Assembly: GCA_024688095.1 (NCBI GenBank)
Contig: JAILEJ010000028.1
Span: forward strand, 1 to 12,474
DNA length: 12,474 bases
DNA from: Butyrivibrio sp.
Lineage (GTDB): Bacteria; Bacillota; Clostridia; Lachnospirales; Lachnospiraceae
Reading direction: 5' to 3'
Positions within the stretch are counted from its first letter, which is position 1; the number at the start of each line of letters is the position of its first letter. A model generated the notes under the pieces. It was not told the DNA's origin and did no database searches. It was given only the letters and a program-made list of their open reading frames with translations. Shown piece after piece: positions 1 through 6,978 of the stretch. The translations under genes and the position numbers were made by a program.

Positions 1-375
1 ATTATACACTGTTTCATTTGCAAGCTGTCCGGCATAATACATCTGAACAATATCTATATCAAGCTCATCGATATCTTCTTTAAGCATCTTAAACCGCTCC
101 ACGTTCTCATCATCAAGAACCTCATCGGCATCTGCAGAAAGGACAAAGTCACAACTTGCCTTACTAAATGCATAATTTCTTGCTTCTGAAAAATCTCCAG
201 TCCATTCAAAATCAAAAAGCTTTGCTCCATATTGTGCCGCAATTTCCTTGGTATTATCATCTGAACCAGTATCAACTACAATAATTTCATCAACTACTTT
301 TTTATATCCATCCAGACATCGGCCCAATATATCTGCTTCATTTTTAACTATCATACACAAACTTACAGTTATCAT
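1..375 (-). CDS. Family 2 glycosyltransferase, N-terminal part (cut by window edge)
   Basis: The first 125 codons of a GT-A fold, family 2 glycosyltransferase; the remainder lies beyond the left edge. Such enzymes move a sugar from a nucleotide-sugar donor to a lipid, glycan or protein acceptor at the cytoplasmic face of the membrane. I see the typical opening SLCMIVKNEAD (residues 5-15), the nucleotide-binding strand IIVVDTGSDDNT (31-42), a WTGDFSEARNYA segment (58-69), and the metal-binding DxD in ADADE (81-85; Asp82 and Asp84). This arrangement (VKNE ... DTGSDDNT ... F.EARN ... DADE) is that of the family 2 subgroup often found in surface-glycan loci or as TPR-linked enzymes. The ATG at 375 is supported by AGAGG six bases upstream. 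It is divergent from the lipoprotein gene. Substrate and acceptor cannot be told from this piece. Confidence 0.88.
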   Translation of the reverse strand, partial: MITVSLCMIVKNEADILGRCLDGYKKVVDEIIVVDTGSDDNTKEIAAQYGAKLFDFEWTGDFSEARNYAFSKASCDFVLSADADEVLDDENVERFKMLKEDIDELDIDIVQMYYAGQLANETVYN

Positions 376-488
376 ATAAACCTCTTTCTGCCTGGAAAAT
401 CCTAAATACAAACTTTCATTAATACCATTTATTTTTTATAAATCGTCTACTAATAATTTTTATATTTTAGGATTACAGTGCTTTTACT

Positions 489-518
489 CTTATATCAATT
501 GTTCCAAAACAAAAACAA
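489..518 (-). promoter_or_regulatory. Weak candidate promoter for the family 2 glycosyltransferase
   Basis: Read on the minus strand, TTGTTT (513-518) and TATAAG (489-494) are 18 bases apart, and the gene start is about 115 bases downstream. The match is modest and the region is very AT-rich, so this is a suggestion only. Confidence 0.25.
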
Positions 519-567
519 ATAACTTTATAAGGTAACTTTTTGTCACTTCGCTTCAAAAGTTATGCAA

Positions 568-597
568 TTGTTTTCATACTTTTCAATTAAATAATAT
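568..597 (+). promoter_or_regulatory. Candidate upstream promoter for the lipoprotein gene
   Basis: TTGTTT (568-573) and TAATAT (592-597) are separated by 18 bases, which would give a leader of about 85 nucleotides. The -35 overlaps the second copy of CAATTGTT. It is an alternative to the promoter at 652-681. Confidence 0.25.
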
Positions 598-651
598 ATA
601 TTTATCGTACCTTTTATTTAGTAAAAATTCAATCAGATTATTGTTATCACC

Positions 652-681
652 TTGTAAATCTATTCCCTTCAAGTCTATAAT
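652..681 (+). promoter_or_regulatory. Candidate promoter abutting the lipoprotein start
   Basis: TTGTAA (652-657), an 18-base spacer and a perfect TATAAT (676-681). Transcription would be expected to begin near 688, essentially at the ATG (689). With no Shine-Dalgarno sequence present, this would make a leaderless or near-leaderless mRNA. The -10 is perfect, but the region is AT-rich. Confidence 0.4.
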
Positions 682-688
682 TATTAGT

Positions 689-1795
689 ATGTTTAATAGA
701 AAAAAAATACTCTCAACAATTTTAATTTTATCATTAACAGCACTTACAGCATGCAGTAGCAACACTTCTGCTGATACAACCACTGACACGGCTTCTGAAA
801 GCATTTCTGTACCTGAATGTGAGCCATTTACTCCCACAGATGAGATGATTGCTTCTACGCTGACTGAGGCTGCAGAAAATCTGCAAAGCACTGCAGACAT
901 GCTCTATGTTGCTCCAAACATCAATGAAACCTTAAGTGTTCCCACTTATATTTCTAAAATAGAGGACACCTGGTTTATCGTAGACTGTTACCATAATCAG
1001 ATCATATACAATACAGAACTATCAGATTCATTGTATGACTGGAAGGTTATGACATCAGACTGTATTCAGCCACATACCATAGCAAGTGATGGTACTGTTT
1101 ATCTGATCGATGATACTGAAAATAATCGTGTTCTCATATATGAAAAGGTTCAAGCATCAAATGGAGAACAGGTATTTATCCAGACCCAGTTATTTAACGA
1201 TATAGGTTCAAGACCTCATTACTGTATCTATGATGAAAATACAAAAACCTTCTATGTCTGGAGTTCAACCACTGGAGAACTATATCTTTTCAGACATGGC
1301 GACAACGATACACGAATGTATCTTACAGAAATTCGTTCTATCGAAGAGTTAAACGGAATCTATGTAAGATCCTTTACCATAACAGACGGACTAATAACCT
1401 TTGTATCAGGTGTAAACCAAAACGGATCAGCTCCGGAAATTCTTGTATGCAAATTAAGTGACCTTTCTATATTAGAACGCTACTTAGTACCTGATGAGCT
1501 TGCAGGTATGGTCCAGATTACGCCAATAGAAGATAAATACTATATAACTGTATCAACAGATATTACTGGAAATCAGGATTATGCAACCATTATTCGTACA
1601 GATTCATTAGAGGAATTGCAAAAGGGCAATTACGAGGATATTTACAGCACTTATTTTGTAGGTGGAGGAACGCCATATTACATAACCCATGCCGACGGCA
1701 GTTACTTTCTCACCGAGCACCGCCTTACCGATCACCAAATCTGGCGCTTCGACATAAACTCCAACACCCCCACCAACATCACCACCCTCTACTAA
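689..1795 (+). CDS. Secreted lipoprotein with beta-propeller-like repeats, function unknown
   Basis: A 368-residue predicted lipoprotein. It opens with a basic n-region (MFNRKK), a hydrophobic core and a lipobox LTAC, so cleavage and lipidation are expected at Cys22, anchoring it on the outer face of the membrane. A Ser/Thr/Asp-rich linker (about 23-50) follows. The body has repeated strand-rich units resembling NHL or six-bladed propeller blades: WFIVDCYHNQIIY (95-107), VYLIDDTENNRVLIYE (137-152; the D..NNRV pattern is NHL-like) and FYVWSSTTGELYLFR (188-202). No catalytic motif is recognised. The frame stays open upstream to a TTG at 641, but the ATG at 689 is chosen because it begins a textbook signal peptide. 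Neither start has a Shine-Dalgarno sequence. The last 35 codons are mostly C-ending, unlike the AT-rich rest of the gene. It converges on the MoxR/DUF58 operon. The lipoprotein call is firm, the propeller fold is inference, and ligand and role are unknown. Confidence 0.85.
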   Translation: MFNRKKILSTILILSLTALTACSSNTSADTTTDTASESISVPECEPFTPTDEMIASTLTEAAENLQSTADMLYVAPNINETLSVPTYISKIEDTWFIVDCYHNQIIYNTELSDSLYDWKVMTSDCIQPHTIASDGTVYLIDDTENNRVLIYEKVQASNGEQVFIQTQLFNDIGSRPHYCIYDENTKTFYVWSSTTGELYLFRHGDNDTRMYLTEIRSIEELNGIYVRSFTITDGLITFVSGVNQNGSAPEILVCKLSDLSILERYLVPDELAGMVQITPIEDKYYITVSTDITGNQDYATIIRTDSLEELQKGNYEDIYSTYFVGGGTPYYITHADGSYFLTEHRLTDHQIWRFDINSNTPTNITTLY

Positions 1796-1841
1796 TTCGA
1801 AGTACGACTATATAAAAGTCTCAACTAAAATAGTAAATTAT

Positions 1842-2053
1842 GCTGACCTTTCTTTACGATAGTATGCAGATTTGACTTTTTAAATGCAGCGAAGAACCCT
1901 TATGAAGCGCGTGTACTTAACAAAAAAGATAGTAATCAGAATATCTGATTGCTATCTTTTGAATTTAGTACACCTGCGCTGAATTCGGAGCAAGAGCGTG
2001 TTCTGAGCGCATTTAAATATTCAAATCTGCATTATTTCCCAGAAAAGGTCAGC
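1842..2053. repeat. Nested 212-base imperfect palindrome between convergent genes
   Basis: Four pairs of inverted arms nest around one centre. GCTGACCTTT (1842-1851) pairs with 2044-2053, 10 of 10. The arm 1864-1887 pairs with 2009-2032, 22 of 24. AGCGC plus GTGTACT (1906-1917) pairs with AGTACAC (1967-1973) and GCGCT (1976-1980). The core 1924-1940 pairs with 1944-1960. The segments between arms are less well matched. The outermost right arm overlaps the stop codon of the minus-strand gene (2049-2051). It resembles a miniature inverted-repeat element or a very large hairpin. I see no clear target-site duplication and no coding capacity. Confidence 0.75.
1922..1960. terminator. Bidirectional intrinsic terminator at the palindrome centre
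   Basis: A 17-base stem (1924-1940 with 1944-1960) closes a three-base loop. In plus-strand RNA one pair (1933/1951) is a U.G wobble; in minus-strand RNA it is an A.C mismatch. Minus-strand RNA gets a six-U tail (complement of 1922-1927) and plus-strand RNA a shorter four-U run. It sits 128 bases after the lipoprotein stop and 88 bases after the DUF4129-like gene stop, so it probably ends both transcripts. Confidence 0.8.
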
Positions 2054-3308
2054 GTGTGTATGATTTGAGTTTTTCGAGGTCTTTTTTGGAGACGGAGGAG
2101 GCGTTGTATCTGGCTTTTTCGTATAGGGCATGGAGTTCTTCCTCTGCACCATGTCCAAGCGCTGCCATCTCCAGTTCGTAGGGAGTGTGAGATTCCCGGA
2201 TATCTGATGCTCCGGACCCTGACTCAATATATTTTTTATATATACGTCTCATTCTCTGAGCCGGAGTATAGCTTTCATAGATTCGTTTAACCAATCCCTT
2301 TTTATTAGATGATACTGATTTTCTGTGAACCTCTTTAGGATTAAGGTATTCTCTCTTTTCACCCCTTCTGTTTCTTCCCTGCTCATTAAAAAATCTGATA
2401 AACTCTGTAACAGCCTTAAACAAAAGCCATATGATAAGAATTGTTACTGCAATCGAAGCAATAACAAATAAAATATTCCAGATTGCTTTTATCACCGGAT
2501 TATCTGCTTCCTGCGGAAGATTTCCATAATCCATCTGTGCCGCAGGAGCCGATGATTCTTCCGAAAATTCTTCAATTTCAGTTCTTGGAAATAGTGAAAA
2601 GATAAATCTGAGTATCATAAATATAAATTCTTTTATCTTCTGACCGATAACGAATAGTCCTTCATAATTTGCAGCCATTATCATTATTGCCATTGATACC
2701 AGAACTGAAGGCGCCATTAAAAGCAAATCTATTCTTCTTACTGCATTATATGGAACTGCATCTCTGTTATGATATCCAACAAGGGATTTTCCTACCTGCA
2801 CCGCATTTTTATATATAATTATAAGAACAACAGATATTACTTCACCCACAAATGCCATTTTCTGAATATTTGTATTGGACAAAAAAGCTCCCATTCCAAA
2901 TATAAGAAAATAGTATACAAACATACTCATCCCAGGCTCAATAATCAGCTTGTTATTAGTTCCAGATAAATAATCGTCTCTTCCACTACCATTTACCATT
3001 CTTGAGTAATAAGAAATCACTACGCAAATAAAAGCAACGATCATATCCGGCAAAAGCGTTCCATTTAACAAGATGCAAATGAGTCCTACACATAAAAGTA
3101 ACGCTGCATGGCTTATTGTAAATGCCAAAAAGTCCAAACATCTGCTATGAAAAAATGCAATCATCATAATAAACGGAATTTCCCAAAGGCAGCTGACAAA
3201 GAGTCCTGCATTTACAGGCATATATAGCATTTTTATACCAAGTAATACAATGTATACCATTATAATGTCGTTTATTGTTGTAAGAAATCCATATATTCTA
3301 CTATCCAT
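2049..3308 (-). CDS. Polytopic membrane protein with DUF4129-like C-terminal tail
   Basis: A 419-residue integral membrane protein with about eight or nine hydrophobic segments (roughly 11-30, 36-52, 60-82, 86-101, 127-145, 150-167, 193-213, 218-240 and 276-300). An acidic loop (245-270) precedes the last segment. A basic, soluble tail (305-419) ends with YTPAQRMRRIYKKY (347-360), a HTPYELE segment (374-380) and YEKARYNASSVS (396-407). That tail resembles the DUF4129 region normally fused to a transglutaminase-like domain in MoxR-DUF58 operons, but no transglutaminase Cys-His-Asp core is visible. It is the last gene of the five-gene run, 13 bases after the DUF58 gene, and the AGAGG of its ribosome binding site lies in that junction. 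It probably forms the membrane partner of the MoxR/DUF58 pair (inference from context). The final ~20 codons are unusually C-rich. The molecular function is unknown. Confidence 0.85.
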   Translation of the reverse strand: MDSRIYGFLTTINDIIMVYIVLLGIKMLYMPVNAGLFVSCLWEIPFIMMIAFFHSRCLDFLAFTISHAALLLCVGLICILLNGTLLPDMIVAFICVVISYYSRMVNGSGRDDYLSGTNNKLIIEPGMSMFVYYFLIFGMGAFLSNTNIQKMAFVGEVISVVLIIIYKNAVQVGKSLVGYHNRDAVPYNAVRRIDLLLMAPSVLVSMAIMIMAANYEGLFVIGQKIKEFIFMILRFIFSLFPRTEIEEFSEESSAPAAQMDYGNLPQEADNPVIKAIWNILFVIASIAVTILIIWLLFKAVTEFIRFFNEQGRNRRGEKREYLNPKEVHRKSVSSNKKGLVKRIYESYTPAQRMRRIYKKYIESGSGASDIRESHTPYELEMAALGHGAEEELHALYEKARYNASSVSKKDLEKLKSYTR

Positions 3309-3321
3309 ATTAAAGCCTCTG

Positions 3322-4446
3322 TCATCGATGAATTATTTTATAAAAATCTATCTTATCTGACTGCATATCTTTAACTTCCATACCTGGAGAAAGCGGGCAA
3401 AACCATGAAAGATGTCCACATATATTTGATAGTTTAATAATCTTATCCACAGCATTGTCTCTCTGGCTTGTGGAAACAATAATATAAGTTGTATCATCAG
3501 ATTTGGATTTAGACAATTGATCTTCAATAAGATCGGCAAATGACGCTTTATCTTTTTTCAGATCAATCCTGGCAAGAGCCTTATTTACACTGGTAATATG
3601 ACTGTTAGAAGCTCCGGCTCCAACTTTTACCGCCTCTCCGGTTATTATATCCAGACCATTTGTATTTATTTCTGTCTGTATCTGCCTCCCAATAAATTTT
3701 GCAGACAGAGTGGCTGCTATTCTTATACAATCTTCAAGAAGCTCCTCATCAAAAAGGAAAGCCGGTTCCTCCAGATTCACCAGTATATTTACTTTTTGGC
3801 TGGAAGTATGATCTCTCAGATTAACCTTAAGTTCACCAGTTCTGGCCGTTGCCTTCCAGTTTATACTCTGAGGCGTATCTCCTCTTGTATATTCTCTTAT
3901 TCCCCTAAAAGTAAAGTTATCTTCATAAAGGCTGCTACTGGAAATAACTTCTCCCATCATTCTTTCAAATGGTATGTTAAAAGATGCAGCATCAAGATAT
4001 TTGGGATATACATACATAAATGTATTCTGATTCATATTTATATAATGTATATCACTGCTAAACAGATCATGTGATACAATACTTGTTCTCATGATCTCAT
4101 AATAACCTCTTTTTTCACAATTAATAGTAAGTTGTCTGGTAACCTTCTCATATGGCATCATTGCGAAAACATCACTAACACCAACGTTATCTGAAATAGT
4201 TGCATTTGGCGTATCTGCAAACACAAGTCCCACTGCCGTCTGAAATCTTACCTGCAGAATATGAAGTGGCATAAGCTTTGAATTAGTAATAATTTCTGAA
4301 AGCGTTGCATTTTCACCTTCTGTGGAACTTTCATTTTCAAAATTAAGTGTAACAGTAAGATTTTTATACCAATATTTGTTCCAGACAAACCCTTCAAGCT
4401 TATAAAGAAGCCATAGAATTATCGGAATTATTAGTATTTTTAACAT
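3322..4446 (-). CDS. DUF58 domain protein
   Basis: A 374-residue protein of the DUF58 family, which almost always travels with MoxR ATPases and often shows a von Willebrand A-like fold. One N-terminal membrane segment (about 3-19) is followed by a beta-rich extracytoplasmic or peripheral region. The family signature lies at 181-209: RGIREYTRGD, then INWKATARTGELKV, matching the conserved iReY..GD...InWk.tAR.g.L pattern. Many family members have two N-terminal membrane segments; only one is evident here. Its start (ATG, 4444-4446) has AGAGG six bases upstream and lies inside the end of the MoxR gene, overlapping by 47 bases, so translation of the two is probably coupled. It most likely acts as the client or adaptor of the MoxR ATPase in cell-envelope assembly or stress; the exact role is unknown for the family. 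Confidence 0.93.
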   Translation of the reverse strand: MLKILIIPIILWLLYKLEGFVWNKYWYKNLTVTLNFENESSTEGENATLSEIITNSKLMPLHILQVRFQTAVGLVFADTPNATISDNVGVSDVFAMMPYEKVTRQLTINCEKRGYYEIMRTSIVSHDLFSSDIHYINMNQNTFMYVYPKYLDAASFNIPFERMMGEVISSSSLYEDNFTFRGIREYTRGDTPQSINWKATARTGELKVNLRDHTSSQKVNILVNLEEPAFLFDEELLEDCIRIAATLSAKFIGRQIQTEINTNGLDIITGEAVKVGAGASNSHITSVNKALARIDLKKDKASFADLIEDQLSKSKSDDTTYIIVSTSQRDNAVDKIIKLSNICGHLSWFCPLSPGMEVKDMQSDKIDFYKIIHR

Positions 4447-5389
4447 TGAAATCCTCTGTTGGAACCTTAGTTTCTTCTAAGATATTTTTTATTATTTGCT
4501 GAGCGTTAACAGTTGCAGAAAAAGAATTAGACATAATTAATCTGTGAGCCAGAACAGGAATGGCAACAGCCTTAATATCCTCTGGCACAACAAAATCTCT
4601 TCCTTTAGAAAGCGCATAAACTCTGGCACATCTAAGCATTGCAAGTGTACCTCTTGGACTTACACCAGATGACACATCTCTATTGTTTCTGGTTGCAACA
4701 ATGATATCTGCAATATATTTTTTTATATCATCAGAAACCTTAACCTTTTCAGCCTCGCTTTTAACAGCAAGTATATCTTCTTCGGAAATTACAGAAGAAA
4801 TCTTATTTAGAAGTTCTCCCTCTGAATTTTCAAATCTAGTCATAATTGCAATTTCTTCAGATTCATCAGGAAATCCCATAGACAGCTTCATCAGAAATCT
4901 GTCCAGCTGAGCTTCAGGAAGCGGAAATGTACCTGACGTCTCTATTGGATTCTGTGTAGCTATTACAAAAAAAGGATTAGGAAGTTCTCTTGTTACTCCA
5001 TCAGTTGTAACATGTTTTTCTTCCATACACTCAAGCAGACCAGATTGAGTACGAGGAGTTGCTCTATTAATCTCATCTGCAAGTAGAATATTACAGAAAA
5101 CAGGTCCCTCATTAAATTCAAAAACCTCTTTCTGTCTGTTATAAATACTGATACCTGTAATATCAGATGGCAGAAGATCAGGTGTAAACTGCACCCTGCC
5201 ATATTTTAAACTGATGCTTTTTGCAAGTGCTTTTGCAAGCATAGTTTTTCCAGTTCCCGGAACATCCTCCAGAAGCACATGGCCTCCGGCGCATAAAGAG
5301 ACCACTACAAGCCCCACTGTCTCTTCTTTTCCCACAATCACTTTGTTGACATTCTCTGTTAATCTGTCAAAAACTTCTTTTGCCCTCAT
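4400..5389 (-). CDS. MoxR-family AAA+ ATPase
   Basis: A 329-residue AAA+ ATPase of the MoxR group, thought to act as a chaperone that remodels or activates partner proteins using ATP. Visible motifs in order: Walker A in EDVPGTGKTMLAKA (41-54), the PDLLPSDITG segment typical of MoxR (70-79), Walker B LLADEINRA (102-110), sensor 1 VIATQNPIE (142-150), an LDRF box (162-165), and sensor 2 SPRG (about 244-247). Length is normal for the family. The ATG at 5389 is preceded by GGAGG six bases upstream. It begins 14 bases after the upstream glycosyltransferase-like gene and overlaps the DUF58 gene that follows, giving the classical MoxR-DUF58 pair. The C-terminal tail is Asn/Ser-rich (KNTNNSDNS) and is encoded partly in the overlap. 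Confidence 0.96.
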   Translation of the reverse strand: MRAKEVFDRLTENVNKVIVGKEETVGLVVVSLCAGGHVLLEDVPGTGKTMLAKALAKSISLKYGRVQFTPDLLPSDITGISIYNRQKEVFEFNEGPVFCNILLADEINRATPRTQSGLLECMEEKHVTTDGVTRELPNPFFVIATQNPIETSGTFPLPEAQLDRFLMKLSMGFPDESEEIAIMTRFENSEGELLNKISSVISEEDILAVKSEAEKVKVSDDIKKYIADIIVATRNNRDVSSGVSPRGTLAMLRCARVYALSKGRDFVVPEDIKAVAIPVLAHRLIMSNSFSATVNAQQIIKNILEETKVPTEDFNVKNTNNSDNSMASL

Positions 5390-5403
5390 GTCACTCCTCC
5401 AAT

Positions 5404-6939
5404 TTAGTTTAATTTTTTAGTTTTTGAAATCATATACGCCACATATGGCAGCATACAGAAAACATACATATATACATACTGACTCTTTGTCTCAGCAATC
5501 AGATGATACAAGAATCCCCCAAGGAAATACACATATGGAAAAATATCTACAAGCTCAAGCTTAACCCCAAGTTTCTTTTTCATAAAAACATAAGCTCCGG
5601 CAAGAAGATAAATTATAAAAATTACTGCATTCATTATTTTTTCAAAAGCCATATTTACATGTCCATCTGTATAAAGACTATGCAAAATTCTATTATCTAT
5701 TTCAAATCCTGTTTCAACAGCTGGTCCTGACCACAACGATTGGAAAGTCGGCTCACACCAGGTAGAAATAATCTTATTTCTAAAAAAATATGCTGCATAT
5801 ACCGGATCATTTACAAACACATCCACTCTTTCAGAAACCTTAGCCCATCCAATTTCAGATGCAAGTTCATCATCGTATCCAGCCTGATCATAAACCTCAA
5901 GATTATATCCGTTATACCATCCATCTGCTCTTGTGTTATCACTTGAAGTTGCAATAATACCACTCGCAAAAACAGAGCTCATAGAAACACCATTACCAAA
6001 ATTTACCCCACTGATATTTCTATATATCTGGTACATCCCTTTTTGCATTCCGATCATCATTACTGCCATCACAATCAGCAATACAATCTTTTTTAAATTA
6101 GTTTTTCTAATAACATCAAGCAGCAATATTATCAGAATTGTTATACAACCAAGAAGATAATTGTTTTTAAAAAGAACTGCCACTCCTCCAAAAAGGCCAC
6201 ATGCAATTGCATTTTTTATCTTATAATCTTCTCTGTATCTTATGAGGTTATAAAGTGCGATCTCAAGCATAAAAAGGCCCGGAATCTGTCCATACGCAAA
6301 CAATATAAAAAAGAACTGCGGTAAAAATAGGAATGAAATAAGTATTTCAATCTTTGTTACTTTTTCGGGATTACTTATTCCATTTTCTTTTGTAAAAAGC
6401 TTTTCTGTAATTTTCCATTGTACAAAGTTAATACCTATGACCATAAAAAGATTCAAAATAAAAAAGAACCTTACGTTGTTCCATATATGAACCAGAAAAT
6501 ATTCATAGGTAATCATTCCCAACTGATATGGACAATATCTTAAATAATATCCTTCTGCAAAACCTGATGAAAAATCTCCCTCCAGAAATTTATTTACATA
6601 TTTAACAAGCATAGCCGCATCGCCTTTTACTTTTGCGGGAGTATTAAATATAAGCCAAAATCCAGCTATCAGGTATATTATTGTTAATATAATGAAAAGC
6701 TTGTTTGTCTTTATTCCATCGATAACTTTAATAAACATCTTTAAAAGTACAATAACAAATATTATTATTATCCAGAACACATAATTATTCAAATGAAAAA
6801 CAGAAGCTTCAGTATTATCCATCACAATATGTGAATAACAAAAAAATGAAATAACTGCCAGACATAACAATATAATTCCAGCAAATCTTTGAGAAATCAT
6901 TTCACAAAAACAGGAAAACTGTTTTCCCATTGTTTTCAT
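5404..6939 (-). CDS. Polytopic GT-C-like glycosyltransferase (GT39/ArnT-like)
   Basis: A 511-residue membrane protein with about ten hydrophobic segments. Its architecture fits GT-C enzymes, which use lipid-linked sugars on the outer face of the membrane. Between early membrane segments, a loop contains KVKGDAAMLVKYVNKFLEGD (103-122) and then CPYQLGMITYEYF (136-148). Asp107, after the second or third helix, sits where GT-C enzymes carry their catalytic Asp, and the YP.Q-like segment is common in GT39-type proteins. A large extracytoplasmic loop at about 310-400 (SSDNTRADGWYNGYN and following) precedes three final helices. The ATG at 6939 has a perfect AGGAGG eight bases upstream. It lies 39 bases after the preceding gene, and the MoxR ribosome binding site fills the 14-base gap after it. 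The enzymatic call is inferred from topology and motif; donor and acceptor are unknown. Confidence 0.75.
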   Translation of the reverse strand: MKTMGKQFSCFCEMISQRFAGIILLCLAVISFFCYSHIVMDNTEASVFHLNNYVFWIIIIFVIVLLKMFIKVIDGIKTNKLFIILTIIYLIAGFWLIFNTPAKVKGDAAMLVKYVNKFLEGDFSSGFAEGYYLRYCPYQLGMITYEYFLVHIWNNVRFFFILNLFMVIGINFVQWKITEKLFTKENGISNPEKVTKIEILISFLFLPQFFFILFAYGQIPGLFMLEIALYNLIRYREDYKIKNAIACGLFGGVAVLFKNNYLLGCITILIILLLDVIRKTNLKKIVLLIVMAVMMIGMQKGMYQIYRNISGVNFGNGVSMSSVFASGIIATSSDNTRADGWYNGYNLEVYDQAGYDDELASEIGWAKVSERVDVFVNDPVYAAYFFRNKIISTWCEPTFQSLWSGPAVETGFEIDNRILHSLYTDGHVNMAFEKIMNAVIFIIYLLAGAYVFMKKKLGVKLELVDIFPYVYFLGGFLYHLIAETKSQYVYMYVFCMLPYVAYMISKTKKLN

Positions 6940-6978
6940 ACAAGTCTCCTCCTAAATGGTTTTATAATGCCATGCTCT

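Larger units (their letters stand above)
376..688. other. Divergent AT-rich intergenic region
   Basis: A 313-base spacer between a minus-strand glycosyltransferase and a plus-strand lipoprotein gene. It contains no convincing ORF or RNA gene. It holds candidate promoters in both directions, the octamer CAATTGTT twice (496-503 and 565-572), and a possible weak hairpin (TAACTTTT 533-540 with AAAAGTTA 555-562, 14-base loop). The AT-richness makes chance promoter-like and hairpin matches likely. Confidence 0.6.

Noticed and set aside
641..688. TTG start extending the lipoprotein by 16 residues
   Set aside because: It would place a Cys/Pro-containing stretch before a standard signal peptide and has no ribosome binding site.
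583..900. Minus-strand open frame of 105 codons opposite the lipoprotein start
   Set aside because: It is antisense to a well-supported signal peptide and has low-complexity Ser/Val composition and no family resemblance.
1796..2048. CRISPR repeat or small RNA gene in the convergent gap
   Set aside because: The repeats are inverted about one centre rather than direct and regularly spaced, and no independent promoter is evident.
3598..4074. Plus-strand open frame of 158 codons within the DUF58 gene
   Set aside because: Rich in Ile, Tyr, Cys and Lys with no recognisable motif; it is a shadow of a strongly supported gene on the other strand.
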